A stretch of DNA of 64,000 nucleotides, from contig NZ_AUDK01000001.1 in NCBI RefSeq assembly GCF_000425425.1, positions 248,001-312,000 on the forward strand. Direction: 5' to 3'. This document shows, piece by piece, positions 25,883 through 35,358 of this stretch. Position numbers and translations under genes: made by a program. Below the pieces are notes generated by a model, which had not been told where the DNA came from, did not search any database, and saw only the letters and a list, made by a program, of their open reading frames with translations. Origin of the DNA: Flavobacterium daejeonense DSM 17708. Its GTDB lineage: Bacteria; Bacteroidota; Bacteroidia; Flavobacteriales; Flavobacteriaceae. How positions within the stretch are numbered: position 1 is the stretch's first letter; each line of letters starts with the position of its first letter.

Positions 25883-28162
25883 ATGACACCTCACCAACTT
25901 TATATGCTGTTGTTTCTTTTACTATCGATTTCAGCCTTTTCACAACAGGATGAAACAGCCGAAAAAGTAAGCGACCCCGCTAAAATTCAGCCTGCAGAAA
26001 ATAAAGGAAAAACAACAAAAAAGACTGAAGACTTAAAAACCGTAAGCATTAAAGGAAAATCAAAAAAACAAAAAGCAGAAACTTCGGGTTTTGCAGTGGC
26101 TATTATAGAAACGAAAGAAGCTTCTCTGAGAAACCTTACCACTAATGAATTGTTAGACCGATCAGTTGGGGTTCGTGTTAGACAAAATGGCGGAATCGGA
26201 TCTAATGTAGAGTACAATCTCAACGGTATGTCTGGAAGCACTATTGGAATTTTTATAGATGGAATTGAAGCTTCTACTTTCGGTCAGTCTTTCAACCTCA
26301 ACAACATTCCTCCATCCATGATTGAGCGAATCGAAGTTTATAAAGGAATTTTGCCTTCACATTTAACTGGTGATTATGTTGGTGGTGCAATTAATGTAGT
26401 CTTGAAAAAAAATGTATCCAAAAATACTGTATCTGCGGCTGTCTCTTACGGTTCTTTCAACACTTTTCAAGCCGATTTAGGGACAAGCTACCGCGATAAA
26501 AAAACAGGACTTTCCTTCAGAGGATCAGGTTTTTATACCTATACCGACAATAGTTATACAACTTGGGGAAATTCAACTACTTATGTTAATGAATTGGGAC
26601 AAATAACCAAACCGTATAAGGCCAAACGATTTAATAATACTTATAAATCTGTGGGAGGTCGTATTGAAGTTGGCTTTACCGATACCAAATGGGCAGATCA
26701 GTTTTTCATTGGTTACAATGGATCAAGTAACTATACCGAAATACCTCATGGAATTACTATGGCAGTTCCATATGTAGGCCGATTTAATGAAACAGAAGCC
26801 CATGTCTTATTGCTCAATTATAGCAAGAAAAATTTCCTGATAAAAAATTTAGCATTAAATATTAATACTGTGCGAAGCGAACGCAGTACCTACTTACAGG
26901 ACACCGTTAGTTATGCCTACAACTGGGATGGTACAATAAGAGAAATCATTGAATTTGGAGAAAAAGTTCCACTACGAACAGGAGGAGGACAACAAGGCCC
27001 AAAAATCATGACCAATACAGATAGAAAAATTACCAATTCCCGTTCTAATTTGGGATATATGATTACTCCAGAGCATCGTTTATCGCTAAATCATAAATAT
27101 GAGGCAACAACTAGAAAGGATAAAGATTTACTCAATCCGGCATCGCAAGATTTAGCCACTAAAAGTTTAGTCACTAAACATATCCTATCGATGAATTATG
27201 AGGCTGAAAGCTTTGACCGAAAACTACGAACAAATATTTTAGGAAAGTACACAACCAATCGCAACAATCAAACAAAATCAGAAATTGTAACCGTGGATGG
27301 TGTCAACTCGATTGTAAAAAAAGACACCATCACTTCTAACCATAATTTTGGATATGGTGCTACTGCTTCTTTCAATATAATTTCAGCTCTATTCATTATT
27401 ACTTCCACAGAGAACTCTTACATTATGCCCACAGAAATGCAATTGTATGGAGCTCCTGAAAATAATATTCTGCCTAATCTTGGATTAGAACCTGAGAAAA
27501 ACATTAACTACAATCTGGGTTTCCGCTACGGTGCATTAGACTTTGACAAGCACAGAGTCTCTTTTTATGCCAACGCTTTTTGGAGAAATGGCTATAAAAA
27601 AATCACGCAACAAGCGGTAGATGTAACTGAAATTGAGGAAGAATCGGATGCGGATATCCAAACAACCCGATACGTCAATTTGGGAAGAACTCAAGCCCGA
27701 GGTATCGAAGCCGAAATTATTTACATCTACAGCAACCGATTTAATGCAGCTTTCAATTTTTCCCAATTCAATAATGTTTTCAAACAAAAATTTGACAATA
27801 ATGGTAATCCTCACACCTTTTATGGACAACAGGTAGTAAACGAACCTTATTTTACCTTTAATGCTAATTTTCAGTACCGATTTAATAACATTTTCCAAAA
27901 AAAATCTATCCTAAACGCCTATTACAATACCGGATATGTCAAAGAATATTATACCGTTTGGGGACAACCTGACTGGTCAAAGACTCCAAGCCAATTTACC
28001 CATGATTTGGGATTTAGTTACCGTTTCCCTTCTAAAAAACTAGTCGCAAGTATAGATGTAAAAAACCTGACAAATGCAGAAGTTTACGATAATTTCAGAA
28101 TACAAAAACCCGGCAGAAGCATCTACTTCAAATTAAATTACACTTTTAATAATTTTTTATAA
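25883..28162 (+). CDS. TonB-dependent siderophore receptor, XusA-like
   Basis: A 759-residue outer-membrane receptor: signal peptide (about 1-20, ending AFSQQ), a short Lys/Glu-rich spacer (about 22-55) instead of a carboxypeptidase-D-like domain, plug (about 60-170, with VSIKGKSKKQK, LLDRSVGVRVRQNGGIGSN, GIFIDGIEAS, IERIEVYKG and GGAINVVLKK) and a barrel ending in IYFKLNYTFNNFL. It is followed after 16 bp by a DUF4374 lipoprotein, the pairing that defines XusA-XusB xenosiderophore uptake in Bacteroides. Iron-loaded siderophore import is therefore likely; ligand unknown. Confidence 0.88.
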   Translation: MTPHQLYMLLFLLLSISAFSQQDETAEKVSDPAKIQPAENKGKTTKKTEDLKTVSIKGKSKKQKAETSGFAVAIIETKEASLRNLTTNELLDRSVGVRVRQNGGIGSNVEYNLNGMSGSTIGIFIDGIEASTFGQSFNLNNIPPSMIERIEVYKGILPSHLTGDYVGGAINVVLKKNVSKNTVSAAVSYGSFNTFQADLGTSYRDKKTGLSFRGSGFYTYTDNSYTTWGNSTTYVNELGQITKPYKAKRFNNTYKSVGGRIEVGFTDTKWADQFFIGYNGSSNYTEIPHGITMAVPYVGRFNETEAHVLLLNYSKKNFLIKNLALNINTVRSERSTYLQDTVSYAYNWDGTIREIIEFGEKVPLRTGGGQQGPKIMTNTDRKITNSRSNLGYMITPEHRLSLNHKYEATTRKDKDLLNPASQDLATKSLVTKHILSMNYEAESFDRKLRTNILGKYTTNRNNQTKSEIVTVDGVNSIVKKDTITSNHNFGYGATASFNIISALFIITSTENSYIMPTEMQLYGAPENNILPNLGLEPEKNINYNLGFRYGALDFDKHRVSFYANAFWRNGYKKITQQAVDVTEIEEESDADIQTTRYVNLGRTQARGIEAEIIYIYSNRFNAAFNFSQFNNVFKQKFDNNGNPHTFYGQQVVNEPYFTFNANFQYRFNNIFQKKSILNAYYNTGYVKEYYTVWGQPDWSKTPSQFTHDLGFSYRFPSKKLVASIDVKNLTNAEVYDNFRIQKPGRSIYFKLNYTFNNFL

Positions 28163-28178
28163 TCAAATAATAAGTAAC

Positions 28179-29564
28179 ATGAAAAAAAATCTATTTAGAA
28201 TAGTATTATTTAGTACCATTACAGCATTTACATTAGGAAGCTGTAGTAATGATGACAATAACGATTCCGGAGACAATTCCGGAAATGACGGTACACGCTG
28301 GATTACATTAACGGGCTCTTTCCCTGATGCCAATGGTACTGCTGGTAATGGAGGTACTCGTGCCTATGCCATTACTCCGGAAAATGCCGCCAATCCAAAC
28401 TATGAAGTTGATTTATTTAAAATGAACGGAGCCGAATATGTAGAAGGTTTTGCTTTAAAATCAAGTCGTACTGCGCGTGTACAAGCCTCTGCTGATGGTA
28501 AATTTTTATACAACATTCAATACACCGGAACAGAAGGCGGCGTGTTCAACAAATATAGTGTTTCGGGTGCCGGAAAATTTGAAGAAGTAGGTTATGAATT
28601 GAATACTGCAGTAATTTTAGGCACTTCCCCACGCTGGGTTAAAGCAGCTGAAGGTATTGGTGTAGGTGTATCTTTTGGAGATGCCTTAGATCCTTATACT
28701 GGAACTGCGCCTAATTATGTTTACCGCCATCCAAAAGGAATCATAAAAATTGCCAATATTGACCTAAATAACACCGCTATCACAAATACAGGATCCATTA
28801 ATGTGGATTTAGGAACAGAATTAGAATCAGAAGGATACCATGTGTGGAGAGCTGACGTTCCGGTTTTAAATCAAGCTAAAGACAAACTTTACATTGGTTT
28901 AGGAATCAGAAGACATGATATCAATGGTACAGTAACTACAAATGCAACATCCGGTGCTATTAATGGCTGGGCAAGGACTAACGAAAGAGACTTAGGAACA
29001 GTAACTTATGTGGTAGATTATCCTTCTTTAAGAAATCCTAAAATTATTACTTCTGAAAACACCATGACAGATAATCTTGGCTACCGTACTATGACGCAAT
29101 ATGTAGGTACTGATGGTCATATATACCAAGCCACTGCTACTTCTGGTCCGGATATCTTACGCATCAGTAAAACAACTAATGATTATGATCAAACCTACCA
29201 CTTTAATCTTAACACAGCCTTAGGAATTACCGGTACAAGTATTAAAGCCTGGAGATATGTTAAAGATGGTGTAGCTGTAGTGATATATACAACTACAAGC
29301 GCAGCAGGTGGATATATTGCTTTGATTAATCTAAATGATAAAACAGCTGTTAAATTGGCCACAGACATTGAAACTGATGCCGCATTATCAACCACTTTAG
29401 GTCAATTCCAAAACATAGGCCTTGTAGGAGACAATATCTACGTTCCATTAACTCCTGCCGGAAAAGACGGTAACATTTATATTGTAAACACAAAAACTAA
29501 GGAAATCAAAAAAGGAGCTAAATTAAAGGCTGCTTCCGGAAGTTTCTATCTTGGTGCTTACTAA
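28179..29564 (+). CDS. DUF4374 lipoprotein, XusB-like siderophore binder
   Basis: A 461-residue lipoprotein with lipobox LGSC (Cys22) and a strongly acidic Asn/Asp-rich stretch right after it (SNDDNNDSGDN), typical of lipoproteins exported to the cell surface in Bacteroidetes. The rest is a beta-propeller-like body (RWITLTGSFPDANG start, repeated blades with ADGKFLYNIQYTG, ENGxxYR-type patterns). DUF4374 proteins such as XusB bind ferric enterobactin-like siderophores and deliver them to XusA, encoded 16 bp upstream here. The third gene of the classical trio, the PepSY inner-membrane protein XusC, is absent; a terminator follows. Confidence 0.85.
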   Translation: MKKNLFRIVLFSTITAFTLGSCSNDDNNDSGDNSGNDGTRWITLTGSFPDANGTAGNGGTRAYAITPENAANPNYEVDLFKMNGAEYVEGFALKSSRTARVQASADGKFLYNIQYTGTEGGVFNKYSVSGAGKFEEVGYELNTAVILGTSPRWVKAAEGIGVGVSFGDALDPYTGTAPNYVYRHPKGIIKIANIDLNNTAITNTGSINVDLGTELESEGYHVWRADVPVLNQAKDKLYIGLGIRRHDINGTVTTNATSGAINGWARTNERDLGTVTYVVDYPSLRNPKIITSENTMTDNLGYRTMTQYVGTDGHIYQATATSGPDILRISKTTNDYDQTYHFNLNTALGITGTSIKAWRYVKDGVAVVIYTTTSAAGGYIALINLNDKTAVKLATDIETDAALSTTLGQFQNIGLVGDNIYVPLTPAGKDGNIYIVNTKTKEIKKGAKLKAASGSFYLGAY

Positions 29565-29693
29565 AACGATACTACTATTTTAAAAGAACAGTAGCTGGAT
29601 TGGGGAAACAGCTGCTTAATTAGTAAACAAATCGAAATTATTTTTAGATACAATCTATTTCTAATTTCTCCCTATTCATTTACCATAACACTA

Positions 29694-29728
29694 GACCCCA
29701 ACAAATTCAAAACTTGTTGGGGTTTTAA
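29694..29728. terminator. Bidirectional terminator
   Basis: GACCCCAACAA / TTGTTGGGGTTTT stem between the converging DUF4374 and PH-SHOCT genes. Confidence 0.8.
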
Positions 29729-29754
29729 AATTTATATCTAAAAAACATTTAAAA

Positions 29755-30444
29755 CTACATCAAACTCAAAATTTCTTTCTTCAAGGCATCATATTCACCT
29801 TGCAAAATCAATCCGTTATCTAACAGCTTTTTATAGTTCTGTAATTTTTCAAATAATTCGTCCTGAGACAATCCGGCTAAACCGCTTTCTTTGGCAGCTG
29901 GAATTGGATTATGAAATTCCTCTTTTTCCATTGTAAAATCAGGAACTGATGCTGGAATGATTTCAGCAAAATTGCTTACTTCTTCTGTTTCCATTTCTTC
30001 TATTTCTTCGGTAAGTGCTTCCGGTGCAGCCACATTGGAATTATTGTTATTCTTTAAAAGATCCAATTGTTCTTTGGCAAACGTATAAATCTTTCTGGCC
30101 TGAATCTTTGGAATATAATCTATAGAAACAGTCATATCGGTTTTGGTTGAAAAAGAAAATTCTGAACCCAGAATATTTTCTTTAACAAAAGTACCTTCAA
30201 TCTGATCCCAGGTATAATCGGTAAAATCCATCGAAAGTCCTAAATTTTTAGGCTGACAAATAATAATTCGTTTATTAGTCAAAACAATACTGTCGGGAAA
30301 AACAGTAATTGCTGGTTTTTTTTGCACTCCGATATAGCCTATTTCTTCATTTTTCATCAATAAATCATTCAGTTTAGAAGTGATTTTTTCAATGGCTTTC
30401 GGATCTTGTTCCTCGTTTAAAAATTTTTTAATTTGATCTTTCAT
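29755..30444 (-). CDS. Bacterial PH domain protein with C-terminal SHOCT motif
   Basis: A 229-residue cytoplasmic protein. Residues about 35-130 form a YokE-like bacterial PH domain (VFPDSIVLTNKRIIICQPK, then YTWDQIEGTFVKE). A Glu/Pro-rich disordered linker (about 135-190) leads to a C-terminal SHOCT helix pair (about 193-229: LSQDELFEKLQNYKKLLDNG with the diagnostic GLILQGEYDALKKEIL). SHOCT motifs are oligomerisation or membrane-association modules; no enzymatic role is suggested. Single gene, function unknown. Confidence 0.75.
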   Translation of the reverse strand: MKDQIKKFLNEEQDPKAIEKITSKLNDLLMKNEEIGYIGVQKKPAITVFPDSIVLTNKRIIICQPKNLGLSMDFTDYTWDQIEGTFVKENILGSEFSFSTKTDMTVSIDYIPKIQARKIYTFAKEQLDLLKNNNNSNVAAPEALTEEIEEMETEEVSNFAEIIPASVPDFTMEKEEFHNPIPAAKESGLAGLSQDELFEKLQNYKKLLDNGLILQGEYDALKKEILSLM

Positions 30445-30570
30445 GAGTTCCTCATTTATCTGGACACGGATTAAATAGTATTTTTTCTGTTACAAAAGTA
30501 AGCGCTAATTTCCTAAATAGAAGTTAATTATTGCTGTTTTTATAACTTTTGCTTTGGAACAAAAGTACAC

Positions 30571-30612
30571 AAAAAAGCCTTAGTTGTTCCTGCGATACAA
30601 CCAAGGCTTTTT
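30571..30612 (-). terminator. Terminator of the LacI-controlled operon
   Basis: AAAAAAGCCTTAGTTGT / ACAACCAAGGCTTTTT stem, 23 bp downstream of the symporter stop codon. Confidence 0.75.
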
Positions 30613-30635
30613 ACAAAATGAATTATGAAAATAAA

Positions 30636-32207
30636 TTAAATAAGTCCTTTTCTTTTTTTCTCCAAATAACCATAATACGTCAGGTTATTTGGCACTTCTT
30701 CTTTAGGGAAAAAGTAGCTGGCAATCCAGCCCACACAAAACAATACAATATGGCTGTAAACTCCTAACATGTATTTATGCTGGGTATAATTGAAATCTCC
30801 CATATCCAGAATAAGGTGTTTGGCCTCTCCGGTTCCTATTTTAGTAGAAGTCAGCAACGCAAAACCGGTAAACAAAATACAGGCAACAATCCCCACATTC
30901 AAACCTTTTCTGTTGGCTCTGTTGACAAAAAGTCCTAACAATAACATTCCGGCAATTCCACCTGAGAAAATAGCGTACAACATAAACACAGTTGACAAAA
31001 TTCCTTCATCTTCTCCATAATACACATAAACGCTGGCTACTAAAATTGCGGCTAAACCTGCTGCAACTACTAAGATTTTCCCCATTCTAAGATGTTGTAA
31101 ACCGGAAGCTCCCGGTTTTAATCTTTTGTAATAATCATCAACACCTACTGCGGCCAAACAATTCAAATCGGCATCCAGACTCGAAATTGCCGCTGCAATC
31201 AATGCCGACAAAATTAAACCAATCAGTCCCGGAGGCAATTGAGTGGTAATGAAATAAGGGAAAACGGCATCAGAAGCAATTCCTTCCGGTAAATGCAATT
31301 GCGGATTCAACGCATAAAAAGAAAACAAAGCCGTTCCAATAAACATAAAAACGGTCCAAACCGGCACAGTAATCGCAATCCCTAAAACCGAAGCTTTAAT
31401 CGCATCTTTATCAGTTTTAGCGGTAAGATAACGTTGTACAATCGTTTGATCTGCTCCATATTTTTGAATAGCATAAAAAATACCATTGATTACCATTACC
31501 CAAAAAGTAAGGTTAACAAAGTCAAAATCATAAGGTCCGAAACCTATTTTGTCGTGATCAACAGCATAATTTACTATTGCTCCAAGACCTCCATCGGTTT
31601 TAAACAGAATAACTGCGATAGCCAGAATTCCTCCTAAAATCAGTAAAAATCCCTGAATCACATCCAGCCAGATTACGGCTTCCATTCCACCAAAAAGAGT
31701 GATAAAAATAATGGCAATACCAATAATCCAAATAACGGTTAAAGCATCAACTCCGGTCATCGATGATAAAGCCAAAGCCAAAAGAAATAATACCGAACCC
31801 ATTTTAGAAAAATGGGCAAAAATAAAGCCTAAAGAACCATAAACCCGAGCCAGATAGCCAAATCGTTTTTCGAAATATTCATAAGCACTCAAACCAATAA
31901 CATTGCGATATAATGGCACAATAAAACGGATGGAAAAAAGCAAAACAACAGGAACCATAAATCCCTGAACCAGCAAAATCCAGTTGGATTTATAACCTTC
32001 ACCCGGATAAGCCAAAAAAGTCACACTACTGATTAAAGTGGCAAAAATAGACATTCCTACTGCCCAGGCCGGAATACTGCCTCCGGCTGCAAAATATTGC
32101 TCTGTATTGGTATTCTTTTTAGAGAACTTGACTCCCACCCAAAAGGTCAATACCAAAGACAAAACAATAATTAAATAATCGATAAAATGTAACGAGGCTC
32201 CACTCAT
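30636..32207 (-). CDS. Sodium:solute symporter (SSS/SLC5 family)
   Basis: A 523-residue inner-membrane Na+-coupled transporter with about 13-14 hydrophobic helices. Family marks: FWVGVKFSKKNTNTEQYFAAG at the first cytoplasmic loop, AVGMSIFATLISSVTFLAYPG, LSAYEYFEKRFG, GGMEAVIWLDVIQG, and AAISSLDADLNC lining the Na+ site. It is the last gene of the LacI operon, 13 bp after the sugar-acid kinase gene, so it most likely imports the acid consumed by that pathway. The closest-looking relatives carry sialic acid or other anionic sugars, but specificity cannot be read here. Confidence 0.9.
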   Translation of the reverse strand: MSGASLHFIDYLIIVLSLVLTFWVGVKFSKKNTNTEQYFAAGGSIPAWAVGMSIFATLISSVTFLAYPGEGYKSNWILLVQGFMVPVVLLFSIRFIVPLYRNVIGLSAYEYFEKRFGYLARVYGSLGFIFAHFSKMGSVLFLLALALSSMTGVDALTVIWIIGIAIIFITLFGGMEAVIWLDVIQGFLLILGGILAIAVILFKTDGGLGAIVNYAVDHDKIGFGPYDFDFVNLTFWVMVINGIFYAIQKYGADQTIVQRYLTAKTDKDAIKASVLGIAITVPVWTVFMFIGTALFSFYALNPQLHLPEGIASDAVFPYFITTQLPPGLIGLILSALIAAAISSLDADLNCLAAVGVDDYYKRLKPGASGLQHLRMGKILVVAAGLAAILVASVYVYYGEDEGILSTVFMLYAIFSGGIAGMLLLGLFVNRANRKGLNVGIVACILFTGFALLTSTKIGTGEAKHLILDMGDFNYTQHKYMLGVYSHIVLFCVGWIASYFFPKEEVPNNLTYYGYLEKKRKGLI

Positions 32208-32220
32208 AATTTAAATAAAA

Positions 32221-33372
32221 TTAAAATTTCCAGACAGATTCATTCCACTGATAACTTCCTGGTTTTAGGGTTAAATGCATTTCTTTTTTTTCTTCTATTT
32301 TCATTCTGATTACCCCCTGAGCAAATTCCTGCTCCGGGTAAAACTTTTTGTATTCCAAATGTTCAATAATAGCATAAGCTGTTGCACCACCTTCTATCAA
32401 TAATTCATCCAAATTTACTTTTTCAAGCACTTTTTTCACCACTGTGGCAAATATTTCCTTTATGCGGCAGGAAAGTTCTTCCGTTTCCTTGCATTCCAAA
32501 GTATCAACAGCAATAATTACCTTGTCTTTTTGTTCAATTGCAGCTGTGACAGCATCAATCCACTGCGTAATATTCTCTTCAAAATTATCCGCACACAAAA
32601 TAGATTTCGGCATGTACAATACACTTCCTCCGGTTTCTTTTACTTGGCGGACTACTTCTCTGCTTGGCAAATGATTGCTTCCGCAAACGTACAATGCTTT
32701 TTTACCAAAAGAGAATTCCTTTTTCAAAGTTGACTCTTCCTTTTTAAGCGTTCTTAAAATAGCATTAAAAAAACTCGCTCCACCGGCAGGCAGCATCGTA
32801 TCATCAATAATTTTGGCCCAGCCCATCAAATCTTCATTTGTTGGCGTATTTCCAATAATGAATCCTTCTTTCGGTATTTTTTGTCCCAAGGAAACCGAGA
32901 AAGCCTGGTCTCTGTATTCGTCTCCAATCATATCCAAGACATTGGAAGTTGCCCTTCTTTCAAACTCATCTCCGGAAAAATCAGATTCCATCAGAGGAAT
33001 TTTATTCAAATAATAAATTCCGTCCACAATCGTGCGGTTCATTGCCGGATTAGCCGGAACTAACAGCACTTTTTTCTTTCCGGAAACCGTTAACTGTACC
33101 TCAAGCTCCTCCCCGATTTTGCCTCTCAACAAAGAATCGGTTTTTTTATAAATAAAATCGGGCTTCAATTTAAGCAATTCTTCCGTTACTTCCCTGATTT
33201 GTTTTTGAGCCTCAACTGTACACAAAGACCTCGTATTTGTTGCAATTACCAAAATATCACAGTCGTAATTTGCGTTTACACTAGTATCTATGGTAACGCT
33301 GTAACCATTGCGCAAGGCAATTCCGCCTACTTCGGCAGCCCCTGTAAAATCATCTGAAATAACCGCTATCAT
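32221..33372 (-). CDS. DUF1537 four-carbon acid sugar kinase family protein
   Basis: Predicted ATP-dependent kinase phosphorylating the 4-hydroxyl of an acid sugar such as D-threonate or D-erythronate. I take the ATG at 33372, which begins exactly at MIAVISDDFTGAAEVG, the N-terminal hallmark of the family; the 32 codons further upstream overlap pdxA and are unlikely to be used. Other marks: YKKTDSLLRGKIGEEL and VPANPAMNRTIVDGIYYLN in the N-domain, and the C-terminal nucleotide domain with LLIEGGATAYAIIEHL. Four bases separate it from the preceding PdxA gene, and the pairing DUF1537 plus PdxA2 is the established core of D-threonate and related catabolism to dihydroxyacetone phosphate. Confidence 0.88.
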   Translation of the reverse strand: MIAVISDDFTGAAEVGGIALRNGYSVTIDTSVNANYDCDILVIATNTRSLCTVEAQKQIREVTEELLKLKPDFIYKKTDSLLRGKIGEELEVQLTVSGKKKVLLVPANPAMNRTIVDGIYYLNKIPLMESDFSGDEFERRATSNVLDMIGDEYRDQAFSVSLGQKIPKEGFIIGNTPTNEDLMGWAKIIDDTMLPAGGASFFNAILRTLKKEESTLKKEFSFGKKALYVCGSNHLPSREVVRQVKETGGSVLYMPKSILCADNFEENITQWIDAVTAAIEQKDKVIIAVDTLECKETEELSCRIKEIFATVVKKVLEKVNLDELLIEGGATAYAIIEHLEYKKFYPEQEFAQGVIRMKIEEKKEMHLTLKPGSYQWNESVWKF

Positions 33373-33376
33373 CTTC

Positions 33377-34420
33377 CTACTGCTTGTCTTTTTTATTTTT
33401 ATGTAATCTTGCTGCGTATTCAACAGCAAGCACCATGGCATCCGGACTGGCAATACCTCTTCCGGCAATTTCCATAGCCGTACCGTGATCTACAGAAGTT
33501 CGAATAATAGGAAGCCCTAAAGTAATATTTACACCTCTAACGCTTTTCATTTGTCCTTTGGACTGATCCCAATTAAACCCAACGGCTTTAAACGGAATAT
33601 GTCCCTGATCGTGGTACATAGCCACACAACCATCATAAACACCTCCAATAGCTTTTGGAAACAAAGTATCGGCAGGAATTGGACCTTCTACATTATAGCC
33701 TTTTGCTAAAGCTTCATTGACTGCCGGAATAATTTCCTGCTCTTCTTCCCAACCAAAAAGTCCTCCGTCACTGGCATGCGGATTCAATCCGGCTACGCCG
33801 ATTTTAGGATTTTGAACACCCAGTTTTTTACAGGCATCATTGATAAGGTAAATAGTATCTAATATTCGGTCTTTTTTAACCAAATCACAAGCCTGTCTTA
33901 AGGAAACGTGCGTAGAAACGTGAATTACTCTTAAATTCTCCTCAACCAATAACATTCCGTATTTCTTGGTATTGGTATAATGTGCATAAATTTCGGTGTG
34001 TCCGGCAAAAATATGTCCCGCTTTTTGAATGGACTCTTTGTTGATTGGACCTGTTACCGTTCCGTCAATTTCTCCGGCTAAGGCCAATTCGATATTTTTA
34101 ACCACTGTTCTAAAAGCTACATCTCCGGCTTCGGCAGTGATTTCGCCCATTTTTAAATCGGCAATATTCATATAATTCAAATCAAAAACATCAGCGGTTC
34201 CTTTTTCAAATTTAGCATCCGCAATTTTTGAAATACGATTTACTTTTAAATCCAAACCACAAAAAGCAATAGCCTGCTCAAAAACATCTGCTTCTCCCAC
34301 CAAAACAGGATTACAGACTTCATATACTTTTGGATCTAACAAAGCTTTTACAGCTACTTCAGGTCCTATACTGGCGGGATCTCCCATAGTTATCCCTAAT
34401 ATTGGCTTTCTATTCTCCAT
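33377..34420 (-). CDS. PdxA-family dehydrogenase, probable PdxA2 (acid sugar 4-phosphate dehydrogenase)
   Basis: NAD-dependent decarboxylating dehydrogenase of the 4-hydroxythreonine-4-phosphate dehydrogenase family, 347 residues. Conserved parts: ILGITMGDPASIGPEVAVKA at the start, VTGPINKESIQKAGHIFAGHTE with a metal His, GLNPHASDGGLFGWEE, and MYHDQGHIPFKAVGF with another metal His. It overlaps the DapA-like gene by one base and precedes a DUF1537 kinase, so it most likely oxidises and decarboxylates the phosphorylated acid sugar rather than serving vitamin B6 synthesis. True biosynthetic pdxA should lie elsewhere in the genome. Confidence 0.87.
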   Translation of the reverse strand: MENRKPILGITMGDPASIGPEVAVKALLDPKVYEVCNPVLVGEADVFEQAIAFCGLDLKVNRISKIADAKFEKGTADVFDLNYMNIADLKMGEITAEAGDVAFRTVVKNIELALAGEIDGTVTGPINKESIQKAGHIFAGHTEIYAHYTNTKKYGMLLVEENLRVIHVSTHVSLRQACDLVKKDRILDTIYLINDACKKLGVQNPKIGVAGLNPHASDGGLFGWEEEQEIIPAVNEALAKGYNVEGPIPADTLFPKAIGGVYDGCVAMYHDQGHIPFKAVGFNWDQSKGQMKSVRGVNITLGLPIIRTSVDHGTAMEIAGRGIASPDAMVLAVEYAARLHKNKKDKQ

Positions 34421-35349
34421 TATTCAATACTGTTTATGCTTTTTAAATCGTTTCCGTAATTTTTAATTTTTTCCAATGCTGTTTTTTCATCTGCTTCACT
34501 CACAGCAATCATTGGCAATAAAACGGCTTTAGTACAAAGCTTATAATTTGCCAATAAAAATTTCAGAATAGGAATAGCATTGCATAAAATTTGGTTTTCC
34601 TGATAAATTTTAGAAATCGCATCACTTTTTTCCTGAGCTTTTTGAGCCGCTGTATTATTTCCGGCCAAAACACTTTCATAAATTGTGCTGTACAATTGCG
34701 GTGTTAAATTTCCGGTACTCGGCACTAATCCGTCTGCACCCAGCAACATTCCTTCATAGGATTTTGCCGCCCAACCCAACAGATAAGCGAAATCCTCACG
34801 GTCTTTCCACAGTCCGATGGCTTTTGCCATACGTTCTTCGCCTCTTTCCGATTCTTTATAGCCAACAATGTTTGGATGTTTACTCAACTCATCAGCAGTT
34901 TCTAAATCAATTGACATGTTAGTAGTCATTGGCATATTATAAATAATCAATGGCAATACGACTGCCGAAGCCAATTGATTAAAATAATTCAAAATATGAT
35001 TTTGACTCAACGGATAATAAAACGGCACATGAGCCACTAAAACATCCACTCCTAAATCGGTATACATTTTAGCCTGATCCACCGATTCCTGAAAACAGTT
35101 CCCAGAAATTCCGGCATAAACCACCCCTTTTCCTTTAGCAACTTCAACGGTTTTTTTGACCAAAGCAATTTTGCTTTCCAAAGAAATCGAGCTGGATTCG
35201 CCCGTAGTTCCTAACACAAAAGGATGGCATCCTCCTTCGATTAAATGATTAACCAAAACACCAGCCGCATCCAAATCGATACTCAAATCGGCACGCAATG
35301 GCGTAACCATTGGTACCACAACTCCATTATATTTTTTAATTTTCTTCAT
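34420..35349 (-). CDS. DapA-family (class I) pyruvate aldolase
   Basis: A 309-residue TIM-barrel Schiff-base aldolase or dehydratase. The catalytic Lys is K165 in GYKES, the relay Tyr Y137 in IIYNMP, and the carboxylate-binding loop GTTGES lies at 47-52. It belongs with 2-keto-3-deoxy-acid aldolases of the DHDPS superfamily rather than with biosynthetic DapA, judged mainly by its place in a catabolic operon 9 bp after an alcohol dehydrogenase gene. Expected chemistry is cleavage of a 2-keto-3-deoxy or 4-hydroxy-2-keto acid to pyruvate and an aldehyde. No dehydratase gene to make such a substrate is present in the operon. Confidence 0.85.
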   Translation of the reverse strand: MKKIKKYNGVVVPMVTPLRADLSIDLDAAGVLVNHLIEGGCHPFVLGTTGESSSISLESKIALVKKTVEVAKGKGVVYAGISGNCFQESVDQAKMYTDLGVDVLVAHVPFYYPLSQNHILNYFNQLASAVVLPLIIYNMPMTTNMSIDLETADELSKHPNIVGYKESERGEERMAKAIGLWKDREDFAYLLGWAAKSYEGMLLGADGLVPSTGNLTPQLYSTIYESVLAGNNTAAQKAQEKSDAISKIYQENQILCNAIPILKFLLANYKLCTKAVLLPMIAVSEADEKTALEKIKNYGNDLKSINSIE

Positions 35350-35358
35350 TTTATGTAT

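Noticed and set aside
33377..34420. Vitamin B6 biosynthetic pdxA
   Set aside because: The gene is embedded in a LacI-controlled catabolic operon beside a DUF1537 kinase, which fits PdxA2 better; not excluded by sequence alone.
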